A stretch of DNA of 12,410 bases, taken from positions 1 to 12,410 of the forward strand of contig JANPJV010000226.1 of assembly GCA_031425695.1 (NCBI GenBank), in the 5' to 3' direction. The notes beneath the pieces are model-generated. The model ran no database searches. It was given only the letters and a program-made list of their open reading frames with translations, and was not told the DNA's origin. Within the stretch, counting starts at the first letter, position 1. Every line of letters begins with the position of its first letter. The position numbers were made by a program, and so were the translations under genes. The stretch is from JANPJV01 sp031425695. Its GTDB lineage: Bacteria; Pseudomonadota; Gammaproteobacteria; Xanthomonadales; SZUA-5. This document shows positions 5,958 to 12,344 of this stretch, one piece after another.

Positions 5958-7237
5958 TCTGGTTGATCGCCCTCGGGCTCGTCGTGATGGCCATGCTCGG
6001 CGCACCCTTCTATGCGCTGATCGCGGCAATTGCATTCCTGGGTTTCCATGCACAGGGATATGACTTGGCCGTCGTCGCGGTCGAGATCAACCGCCTCGGC
6101 GAAATGCCGGTGCTGGTTGCGATCCCGCTGTTCACGCTCGCCGGCTACCTGCTCGGCGAGAGCCTGGCACCCAAGCGCCTGGTACGCCTGACGCAGGCGC
6201 TGATGGGCTGGATGCCGGGCGGTCTCGCGATCGTCGCCCTGGTCGCAAGCGCACTGTTCACGGCGCTCACCGGCGCCTCGGGCGTCACCATCGTCGCGCT
6301 TGGCGCGGTGTTGTTCCCGGCCCTCGTCGCCGGGCGCTACAGCGAGAAATTCGGGCTCGGCCTGGTGACCGCGTCGGGCAGTCTCGGCCTGCTGTTCGCG
6401 CCCTCGCTGCCGCTGATCATCTATGGCGTGGTCGCGCAGCAGCTCAATACCACGCCACCGGTTTCGGTCGAGCAGCTGTTCCTGGCCGGCATCCTGCCTG
6501 GATTGATGATGCTGGTCGTGCTGGCGATCTACGCCATCGTCAAGGCCCCCAAGATCCCCGCCGCAGAGCGCCGTTTCGATGCACGCGAAGCCTGGAACGC
6601 GGTGCTCGACACCAAGTGGGAACTGCCGTTGCCGTTCCTGGTGCTGGGCGGCATCTATTCCGGCCGCATCGCGCCCTCCGAGGCCGCGGCGCTGACTGCG
6701 GTCTACGTGTTCCTGGTGACCGTGGTGATTCGCCGCGAAGTGAGCTTCCGGCGCCTGCCGGTGATCGTGCGCGAAGCGATGATGCTGGTCGGCGGGATCC
6801 TGCTCATTCTCGGCGCCGCCTTCGCGCTGACCAATTACCTGATCGACGCCGACATCCCGGGATTGCTGTTCCAGTGGGTGCAGCAGCACGTCACCCAGAA
6901 ATGGCTGTTCCTGCTGGTGCTCAACGTGTTCCTGCTGTTCTTCGGCATGCTGCTCGAAGGCTATCCCGCCATCGTCGTGCTCACCCCGCTGATCCTGCCG
7001 ATCGCGACCGGCTACGGCATGGACCCCGTCCACTTCGGCATCCTGTTCCTCGCCAACCTGCAGATCGGCCTGTTCCTCGCACCGCTCGGCATGAACCTCT
7101 TCATCTCCTCCTACCGCTTCCACAAACCCGTCACCGAAGTCATCCGCGCCAGCTGGCCCTTCTTCCTGCTGCTCCTCGCCTGCACGTTGGTCATCACCTA
7201 CGTGCCGTGGCTGAGCTTGGCCTTCATCGAGAGGTGA
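5954..7237 (+). CDS. dctM: TRAP transporter large membrane subunit DctM
   Basis: A 427-residue polytopic inner-membrane protein, the sodium-coupled transport subunit. It is hydrophobic throughout, with family motifs FTALTGASGVT (102-112), GSLGLLFAPSLPLIIYG (142-158), and, in the pseudo-symmetric second half, EGYPAIVVLTPLILP, PVHFGILFLANLQIG and LFLAPLGMNLF. Many DctM proteins have IPPS and TPPVG in the two re-entrant motifs, and here both read as APS and APLG, a parallel change of the first Pro to Ala. The start at 5954 overlaps dctQ by ATGA. The 3' end runs into a CAGATT palindrome starting 19 bases after the stop, which probably ends the operon transcript. The length is normal for the family. 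Confidence 0.95.
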   Translation: MIWLIALGLVVMAMLGAPFYALIAAIAFLGFHAQGYDLAVVAVEINRLGEMPVLVAIPLFTLAGYLLGESLAPKRLVRLTQALMGWMPGGLAIVALVASALFTALTGASGVTIVALGAVLFPALVAGRYSEKFGLGLVTASGSLGLLFAPSLPLIIYGVVAQQLNTTPPVSVEQLFLAGILPGLMMLVVLAIYAIVKAPKIPAAERRFDAREAWNAVLDTKWELPLPFLVLGGIYSGRIAPSEAAALTAVYVFLVTVVIRREVSFRRLPVIVREAMMLVGGILLILGAAFALTNYLIDADIPGLLFQWVQQHVTQKWLFLLVLNVFLLFFGMLLEGYPAIVVLTPLILPIATGYGMDPVHFGILFLANLQIGLFLAPLGMNLFISSYRFHKPVTEVIRASWPFFLLLLACTLVITYVPWLSLAFIER

Positions 7238-7255
7238 ACGAAGCAGGAGCAGGCA

Positions 7256-7390
7256 ACAGAGCAAAAACAGATTTATCCACAGATTTCGCAGATTAGCGCA
7301 GATTTTTTTTGGGTTAAGAGGCTTGGCGTTTGAGCATCAGTTATTGCTCTTAATCTGCGGAAATCTGCGAAATCTGTGGATAAAGCTCTG
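7256..7390. repeat. CAGATT-type long palindromic repeat, copy B, with inverted DnaA-box-like ends
   Basis: Inverted repeat with outer CAGAGC / GCTCTG, then arms of about 30 bases. The left arm has TTATCCACAGATTTCGCAG and further CGCAGATT, and the right arm mirrors it as CTGCGAAATCTGTGGATAA. The inner arms continue into TTAAGAG / CTCTTAA and a small GAGCA / TGCTC hairpin. TTATCCACA occurs at 7273-7281 and, inverted, at 7375-7383. A run of eight T lies at 7301-7308 inside the structure. It fills the convergent dctM/membrane-protein junction. The same repeat family is present at 2033-2178. Confidence 0.82.
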
Positions 7391-7461
7391 CGTGTCCGAT
7401 CACAGGCCTGCTTGGCCCGAACGGATGATCTCTATTCACTTTCATCGGCGAAATCCGCTTT

Positions 7462-7488
7462 TCATCCATGTAATCTGTGGACAAAGCT
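7462..7488. repeat. Partial CAGATT-family fragment
   Basis: TCATCCATGTAATCTGTGG followed by ACAAAGCTT resembles one arm end of the neighbouring palindrome (AATCTGTGGATAAAGCT), with a few changes and no partner arm. It is probably a decayed copy. The rest of 7391-7500 shows nothing I recognise. Confidence 0.4.
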
Positions 7489-7500
7489 TGTGGGCTGTGC

Positions 7501-7959
7501 TCACCAGCCCTGAGAAAGCTCCAGCATGACCCAGCCGTAGGCCGCGCCGGCGATGCTGACGATGATGAACGCGGCGGCGAGGAGGAGGCCGAGGCGGCCC
7601 ATGCGGGTGGCGCGGTCGCCTTCGATGATCTCGCGGTCGCGAATGAGGCGGGCGCGGCTGTGGGGGTAGCGGCGTTCGCGCAGCACCGCCAGCGCGCCGT
7701 GGCCGACCACGGCACCTGCTGCCACGCCGAGGATCGCGAGCAGGCCGAGCAAGGCGCGCGCGAGGATGAGGAAGCGCTGCGTGGCCAATTCGATGTCACC
7801 GGCGTTGAGCCAGCCACGAATCGACTCCAGCTGGCGCTGCAGGACAATCATCATCACCAGGCCGAGCGCGAACACGGCGAGCAGGATCCACAGCGTACGC
7901 TTGCGCTCGAGCGGATCGGCAGGGTGGATGCGCGGGGCGGCGTGGTTGTCGTCGGACAT
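7501..7959 (-). CDS. Hypothetical inner-membrane protein, three predicted helices
   Basis: A 152-residue protein I do not recognise. It has a polar N-terminus (MSDDNHAAPRIHPADPLERK) and hydrophobic segments at about 22-40, 66-92 and 123-145. A charged loop between the second and third (RERRYPHSRARLIRDREIIE) is rich in Arg and likely cytoplasmic. No enzyme motif or metal site is visible. The ATG is 17 bases after the stop of the enoyl-CoA hydratase-family gene, so the two are probably co-transcribed. AGGGAG upstream overlaps that stop but is rather far (about 12 bases) from the ATG. GC and third-position use look like the neighbouring genes, so the ORF is likely real. It converges on dctM. Confidence 0.75.
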   Translation of the reverse strand: MSDDNHAAPRIHPADPLERKRTLWILLAVFALGLVMMIVLQRQLESIRGWLNAGDIELATQRFLILARALLGLLAILGVAAGAVVGHGALAVLRERRYPHSRARLIRDREIIEGDRATRMGRLGLLLAAAFIIVSIAGAAYGWVMLELSQGW

Positions 7960-7976
7960 GGAGCGTCGAATCTCCC

Positions 7977-8750
7977 TCAGGACTTACCGAACTTGGGTGC
8001 GCGCTTGCCAATCAGGGCCGTCAGCGCTTCGCTGAAGTCGGCGCCGTCGAAAGCCGCCAGTGCACGCGCTCGACTCTCGTCATTTTCCTGGGACTGCCCG
8101 GCGTGAATCGCGAGCAGCGTCTGCTTTGCCGCGTCCAACGCCGAGCGCGAGGTGGTCGCCAGCTCAGCAGCGAGGTCGGCCGCGCGCAACTCCAGTTGCT
8201 CGCGTCCATGCAGCTCATTCACCAGGCCCCACGAGCAGGCGGTCTGCGCGTTGATCTCGCGCCCGCGGAAGAGCATTTCGCGGCAGCGTGCAGGTCCCAC
8301 CAGCGCGACCAGCCGTTGCGTTGCCGCCAGGCTGCAGTTCAAGCCCAGGCTGGCCGGGGCCAGCGCAAACTCGCTGTTGCTGGCAGCCAGTCGAAAGTCG
8401 CACGCGCTGATCATTCCGATGGCCGAGCCGATACAGCGGCCACGAATGACCGCGACGGTCGGAATCGGCAGGGCGAACAGCTTGTGCTCGCTGCGCTGGA
8501 CCAGGTCGTGGTTTTCGCGCAGCCAGGCGCGGTCATTCATGTGCGCCGAGACTTCGCCAATATCCGAGCCGACCGAAAAATGCTCGCCGTCGGCGAGCAA
8601 CAACAAGACACGTGCACTGCCCGGCAGTGCGTCGAGCGCCAAGCCGAGCTCACGCCACATGGCCTGGGTCAGCGCATTGCATTTGTCCGGTCGCGACAGC
8701 CGTACGCTGACGACATGCCCGGCGACGGTGACATGGAGGCCGCTACTCAC
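7977..8750 (-). CDS. Enoyl-CoA hydratase/isomerase family protein lacking both catalytic Glu
   Basis: A 257-residue crotonase-fold protein, normal in length. The N-terminal LSRPDKCNALTQAMW, oxyanion-loop segment GEHFSVGSDI (55-64), second loop RGRCIGSAIGMISACDFRLA (103-122) and TQRLVALVG (144-152) place it in the enoyl-CoA hydratase/isomerase superfamily, which acts on acyl-CoA thioesters in the cytoplasm. Aligned without gaps to the rat hydratase core, the two catalytic glutamates (E144 and E164 there) fall on Gly112 and Pro132. Ordinary crotonase hydration is therefore unlikely. An isomerase, hydrolase or another acyl-CoA reaction, or a non-catalytic role, is possible. The start is a GTG with no better ATG in frame. 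It lies upstream of the small membrane-protein gene in a likely two-gene operon, and no other fatty-acid genes are in the window. Confidence 0.88.
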   Translation of the reverse strand: MSSGLHVTVAGHVVSVRLSRPDKCNALTQAMWRELGLALDALPGSARVLLLLADGEHFSVGSDIGEVSAHMNDRAWLRENHDLVQRSEHKLFALPIPTVAVIRGRCIGSAIGMISACDFRLAASNSEFALAPASLGLNCSLAATQRLVALVGPARCREMLFRGREINAQTACSWGLVNELHGREQLELRAADLAAELATTSRSALDAAKQTLLAIHAGQSQENDESRARALAAFDGADFSEALTALIGKRAPKFGKS

Positions 8751-8805
8751 GGGTGACGGCGTGGCCGAAGGAGGTGTCGGGCAATCTTACACTTCGTTCG
8801 AAGCA

Positions 8806-8838
8806 GGTTCTTGGTTGCTGGTTCCTGGTTCTTGGTTG
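8806..8838. repeat. Inverted arm of the heptanucleotide array
   Basis: Imperfect repeats of the complement of the downstream unit: GGTTCTTGGTTGCTGG, then TTCCTGGTTCTTGGTTGG. It includes one exact CCTGGTT unit. It lies nine bases before the tandem array and can pair with it as a stem, so the pair can form a hairpin or cruciform with variable register. Confidence 0.65.
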
Positions 8839-8847
8839 GAGCTTGTA

Positions 8848-8954
8848 AACCAGGAACCAGGAACCAGGAACCAGGAACCAGGAACCAGGAACCAGGAACC
8901 AGGAACCAGGAACCAGGAACCAGGAACCAGGAACCAGGAACCAGGAACCAAGAA
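8848..8954. repeat. Perfect 7-bp tandem array (AACCAGG), about 14.7 copies
   Basis: From 8848 to 8950 the unit AACCAGG repeats without a single mismatch, then decays as AACCAAG AACGG. The array sits in the 313-base region (8751-9063) between the divergent enoyl-CoA hydratase-family and cytochrome peroxidase genes, about 100 bases from each start codon. Being perfect and short-period, it is a candidate for copy-number change by slippage. Both strands read as open frames through it (NQEPGTR or SWFLVPG repeats) only because seven-base repeats free of stops allow it. The remainder of the region holds a Shine-Dalgarno for the peroxidase but no promoter I would defend. Confidence 0.9.
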
Positions 8955-9063
8955 CGGTTGTATGCGTTTGCTCTTGCAGCCCTAGCTCCATCTTTTCTCC
9001 AATTTCCCTGCACATTGCTCCGGCAGATTCGCGGCTACTCGATTTCAATCTCCGGAGTTGCCG

Positions 9064-10740
9064 ATGAGCCCTTCTTTCACCAGCACATGCGCTCGCCTCT
9101 GGCTGCTGCTCGGCCTGCTCGCCGCCATGCCGGGCTTCGCACAAGGGCCGCCGCCGCCGCTCGGCAATCCGCCCATCCCACCCGCAAATCCGCAGACCGC
9201 TGCCAAGATCAATCTCGGCAAGCTCCTGTTCTGGGAAGAGCAACTGTCGTTGACCGGCACCGTGGCCTGCGGAACTTGTCATGCCCCGAATGCGGCCGGC
9301 ACGGACCTGCGTACGCGCGGCGCTCTGCCGGGCACGATCAATCCAGGCAGCGACGGCAGTTTCGGTACGGCCGATGATGTCCACGGCTCGGCGGGAGTGC
9401 CTGCGCACACGGCCGATGGCCGCTACCAGCCGTCCCTGCGCTTCGGCTACTCGCCGCAGGTCGGCGGACGCAAATCCCCCTCGGCGCTCAACGCGGGCTA
9501 TTCGCCGACGCTGTTCTGGGACGGCCGTGCGGGCGGCAACTTCCGCGACCCACTGACCGGGCAAGTATTGATTCCGGGCGGTGGCGCGCTTGAAAACCAG
9601 GCGCTGGGACCCTTGATCGATACCAGCGAAATGGCGCCAGACGGTGCCCAGGTATCCGGACTCGCCGCGCGCATCGAGAACGCGCGCCCGCTGGCGCTGG
9701 CTGAAAACTTGCCCCTCGATCTCGGAGCTTTCGTTGCCCGGCGCTCCTATCCGGCGCTGTTCGCCGAGGTCTTCGGCACGCCCGAGATCACGCCCGCGCG
9801 CATTGCCTTGGCCATCGCCAGCTACGAGCGCACCTTGAACGCCAACCAGACGCCCTTCGATGCCGAGAATGGCGGCACGCCGTCACTGACGGCGCAAGAG
9901 CTGCAGGGACGCCAAGTGTTCAATGCCAACGAGTGCGTGGGCTGCCACGCCGGTGCACTGCTCAGCAACAACCAGTTCTTCTACATCGGCGTGCGCCCGA
10001 CGTCCGAAGACCCGGGACGCTTCGCGGAAACCGGCAACGAGCAGGATCGTGGCGCAATGCGCACGCCCAGCCTGCGCAACGTCGCCGAGCGCGCGCCCTA
10101 TATGCACAACGGGCGCTTTTCCACGCTCGAGGAAGTCGTCGATTTCTATCTGCGCGGCGGCGACTTCACCGCGCCCAACAAAGACCCGCGCGTCCGCGTG
10201 CGCAACATCACGCCGCAACAGCGCGCGGCTTTGCTGGCTTTTCTGCGCCGTCCCCTGAGCGACCCTCGCGTCCCCGCCGAATTGCCACCCTTCGACCGTC
10301 CGCGCCTGTTCGTCGAGTCGACGCGGGTACCAGTCATCAGCGGCACCGGTCGCGCCGGCAGCGGCGCCGTCCAGCCGCGAATCAGTGCGCTCGAGCCGCC
10401 ATTGCTGGGGACGACCAATTTCACCGTCGCCCTTACGCGGGGGCTCGGCGGCGCGCTGGCAACGCTGGTCGTCAGCAGCAGCGATCCGGGCGTCCAGGAC
10501 AGCATCCCGGCCGCGGACTTTGCCGAGTTGAGCGTAGTGCTGGCCGGCAACGGCGCGGGGCAGGGACATGGCAGCGTCAATCTGGCCTTGCCGGATCTGC
10601 CTGGGGTCCTCGGCGGCACGCTATACGGGCGGTTCTACATCGCCGATCCGGGCGCCGCGAATGGCTACGCGGTGACGCCGGCGTTCGTGATCACGGTGTT
10701 CGGGGAGAGCGATCGGCTGGGGCAAAGCGGATTCGAGTGA
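9064..10740 (+). CDS. Exported di-heme cytochrome c peroxidase/MauG-family protein
   Basis: A 558-residue periplasmic protein of the bacterial di-heme cytochrome c peroxidase/MauG superfamily, whose members reduce hydrogen peroxide or oxidise protein or organic substrates using two c-type hemes. Residues 1 to about 26 form a signal peptide (hydrophobic LWLLLGLLAAMPGFA). Heme sites are CGTCH (69-73) and CVGCH (291-295). Other family marks are LFWDGRAGG (150-158), IASYERTL, MRTPSLRNVAERAPYMHNGR and FSTLEEVVDFYLRGG, ending the core near residue 400. Residues about 405-558 form a Gly/Pro/Val-rich extension that looks like beta-sheet and is not part of standard CcpA. The ATG at 9064 has GGAG at 9054-9057, six bases upstream. 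An in-frame TTG at 9058 is less likely. The precise substrate is unknown. A REP-type hairpin with a T-run follows 26 bases after the stop. Confidence 0.9.
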   Translation: MSPSFTSTCARLWLLLGLLAAMPGFAQGPPPPLGNPPIPPANPQTAAKINLGKLLFWEEQLSLTGTVACGTCHAPNAAGTDLRTRGALPGTINPGSDGSFGTADDVHGSAGVPAHTADGRYQPSLRFGYSPQVGGRKSPSALNAGYSPTLFWDGRAGGNFRDPLTGQVLIPGGGALENQALGPLIDTSEMAPDGAQVSGLAARIENARPLALAENLPLDLGAFVARRSYPALFAEVFGTPEITPARIALAIASYERTLNANQTPFDAENGGTPSLTAQELQGRQVFNANECVGCHAGALLSNNQFFYIGVRPTSEDPGRFAETGNEQDRGAMRTPSLRNVAERAPYMHNGRFSTLEEVVDFYLRGGDFTAPNKDPRVRVRNITPQQRAALLAFLRRPLSDPRVPAELPPFDRPRLFVESTRVPVISGTGRAGSGAVQPRISALEPPLLGTTNFTVALTRGLGGALATLVVSSSDPGVQDSIPAADFAELSVVLAGNGAGQGHGSVNLALPDLPGVLGGTLYGRFYIADPGAANGYAVTPAFVITVFGESDRLGQSGFE

Positions 10741-10764
10741 GGTGTGCGTTTGACCGCTTGTGAA

Positions 10765-10854
10765 GGGTCTGCGCTGCGCGCGGACGCTTTTGACCAGGAT
10801 CTTTTGCGATTGAGCAGAGCCGAAATCAAAAGAGTTCGCGCACAGCGCAGACCC
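10765..10854. repeat. REP-type inverted pair between peroxidase and cysG genes
   Basis: The left arm GGGTCTGCGCTG continuing CGCGCGGACGCTTTTGA (10765-10793) is mirrored by the right arm, whose complement reads GGGTCTGCGCTG, TGCGCGAACTCTTTTGA (10826-10854). The connecting sequence includes CAGGATCTTTTGCGATTGAG. Each arm also contains its own smaller palindrome. This is the two-headed REPIN layout, but a different family from the GTAG elements. The unit shape GGGTC-hairpin-GGACGC-T-run is shared with the hairpins at 3436 and 10864. Confidence 0.7.
10767..10791 (+). terminator. Likely intrinsic terminator of the peroxidase gene
   Basis: The stem GTCTGCGC (10767-10774) pairs with GCGCGGAC (10778-10785), one G-T wobble, loop TGC, followed by GC and TTTT at 10788-10791. 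It starts 26 bases after the stop codon. It is the left arm of the REP-type inverted pair. Confidence 0.55.
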
Positions 10855-10863
10855 ACCAGAGGG

Positions 10864-10896
10864 AAAAAGCGTCCGTACAAGGACCGGACCCACGCA
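10864..10896 (-). terminator. Likely intrinsic terminator of cysG
   Basis: Read in the cysG direction, GCGTGGGTCCGG then TCCTTGTACGGACGC is followed by TTTTT. The stem GTCCG/CGGAC is extended by GCG/CGC across a small bulge. It begins a few bases after the cysG stop. The sequence is the same REP unit found after folD, here with a proper T-run. Confidence 0.55.
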
Positions 10897-10897
10897 T

Positions 10898-12319
10898 TCA
10901 CGTTTCGGCACAGGCCTTCGCAACAACCTCGACCGGCCTCGCCCCAAACCAATGCAGCTCACGCGCGAGCGCGGTGACCTCGCCGACGATCAGCAGCGCC
11001 GGTGATTGCACGCGCTCGGCGCGCGCCAGGCCGACTACATTTTCGAGGGTGCCCAGCAGCACGCGTTGCTCGGGCCGCGTACCGTTCTCGATGATCGCGA
11101 CCGGCGTCGCCGGATCGCGACCGAACGCGCGCAGCTGTTCGCTGACGCGCGTCATGCCGGACACGCCCATGTAGATCGCGAGCGTCTGCCGCCCGGCGCT
11201 CAAGGAAACCCAGTCGAGCGTATCGATCGATTCCGCGCAATGCGCGGTCAGGAAGCGCACCGACTGGGCGTGATCGCGATGGGTCAGCGGGATGCCCGCA
11301 TAGGCGGCGCAGGCGAGCGCCGCGGTGATGCCGGGCAGCACGCTGTATTCGATGCCATGGGCGCGCAGGAATTCCAGTTCCTCGCCGCCGCGTCCGAACA
11401 CGAACGGATCGCCGCCCTTGAGGCGCACCACATGCTTGCCGGCGCGTGCGTGCTCGAGCATCAGCGCGTGGATCTCTGCTTGCGAGACGGATTTCCCACC
11501 CGCGCATTTGCCGACCTCGATGCGCTCGGCATCGCGGCGCGCCAGGTCGATCACCGCCGCGCCGACCAGGCGGTCATGCAGGATCACATCGGCGCCCTGC
11601 AACGCGCGCAGGCCGCCGAGCGTGAGCAAATCCGGATCGCCGGAGCCGGCGCCGACCAAGGTCACCCGCCCTGTGCGCGTGGTTCCGCGGGCGAAGGCGT
11701 CAGCATCTGCCAGCAGGTTCTCTGCAGCGCGCTCGTCATGATTCGATGGTCCCGGCCGCAGGCGCGTCTCCAGCGCATGCTCGTACCAGCGGCGGCGTTG
11801 GTTGACCTCGGGCAGCAGGGCGCGGATGCGACTGCGACAGTCTTCCAGCAGTTGGGCCAGGTGTCCGATGGCGGGGTCGACCAGCGTTTCGATGCGCGCC
11901 CGCAGCAGGCGCGCGAGCACAGGCGCGGAACCTCTGCTCGAAATTGCGATCTGCACCGGTCCGCGATCGACCACTGCGGGCACCTGGAAGCTCGAGAGCA
12001 CCGGATCGTCGACGACATTGGCCAGCACCGAGCGCTCGCGTGCTGCTGCCGCGACCGCTTGGTTGACCGCCACGTCGTCGGTCGCAGCGATGACCAGCAG
12101 CACGTCGGTCAAGTGCGCTGCGTGGAACGTGTCAGCGACGTATTCGATCTCGCTGCGCGCGCAACGGCGGTCCAGTTCGGCACCAAGTGCAGGCGCCACC
12201 ACGCGGACGCGCGCTCCGGCGAGCAGCAGGCGTTCGACCTTGCGCGCTGCGACCACGCCGCCACCAACGACCAGCACCTGGCGGTCGGTGAGGTCGGCGA
12301 AGAGCGGGTAGAGGGACAT
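10898..12319 (-). CDS. cysG: Siroheme synthase CysG (trifunctional)
   Basis: CysG makes siroheme from uroporphyrinogen III by SAM-dependent bis-methylation, NAD-dependent dehydrogenation and ferrochelation. Siroheme serves sulfite and nitrite reductases. The 473-residue protein has all three parts: a Rossmann dehydrogenase/chelatase domain (GGGVVAARK, 19-27, and Asp104 in NVVDDP); a dimerisation region with SSRGSAPVLARLLR including Ser128; and a tetrapyrrole methylase domain from about 217 (VGAGSGDPDLLT, D249-RLV, K271 in VGKCAGGKSVSQ, GGDPFVFGRGGEE at 302-314, LPGITAALA). D104 and S128 fall at the same numbers as in Salmonella CysG, and the methylase Asp and Lys are one off. GAGG lies eight bases before the ATG. 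It is single in this window, with no sulfite or nitrite reductase gene next to it, and converges on the peroxidase gene. Confidence 0.97.
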   Translation of the reverse strand: MSLYPLFADLTDRQVLVVGGGVVAARKVERLLLAGARVRVVAPALGAELDRRCARSEIEYVADTFHAAHLTDVLLVIAATDDVAVNQAVAAAARERSVLANVVDDPVLSSFQVPAVVDRGPVQIAISSRGSAPVLARLLRARIETLVDPAIGHLAQLLEDCRSRIRALLPEVNQRRRWYEHALETRLRPGPSNHDERAAENLLADADAFARGTTRTGRVTLVGAGSGDPDLLTLGGLRALQGADVILHDRLVGAAVIDLARRDAERIEVGKCAGGKSVSQAEIHALMLEHARAGKHVVRLKGGDPFVFGRGGEELEFLRAHGIEYSVLPGITAALACAAYAGIPLTHRDHAQSVRFLTAHCAESIDTLDWVSLSAGRQTLAIYMGVSGMTRVSEQLRAFGRDPATPVAIIENGTRPEQRVLLGTLENVVGLARAERVQSPALLIVGEVTALARELHWFGARPVEVVAKACAET

Positions 12320-12344
12320 GCGTGTGGCCTCGACTTGGTTGGGA

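Noticed and set aside
5777..7264. A 495-codon open frame on the minus strand opposite dctQ/dctM
   Set aside because: Its translation is Gln/His/Asp-rich low complexity, the typical antisense shadow of a GC-rich gene for hydrophobic protein. The plus strand encodes a clear DctM.
7256..7490. A replication origin based on DnaA-box matches
   Set aside because: Two inverted boxes belong to a repeat family also present elsewhere in the window without the box. There is no dnaA, dnaN, gidA or AT-rich unwinding cluster.
8743..9564. Frames reading through the 7-bp array on both strands (repeats of SWFLVPG or NQEPGTR)
   Set aside because: A seven-base repeat without stops reads as a seven-residue peptide repeat automatically. 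There is no supporting start, composition or homology outside the array, and the frames overlap real genes.
10741..10897. A small gene in the peroxidase/cysG gap
   Set aside because: Short frames here run through the REP inverted pair and hairpins and have no ribosome binding site or protein-like composition.
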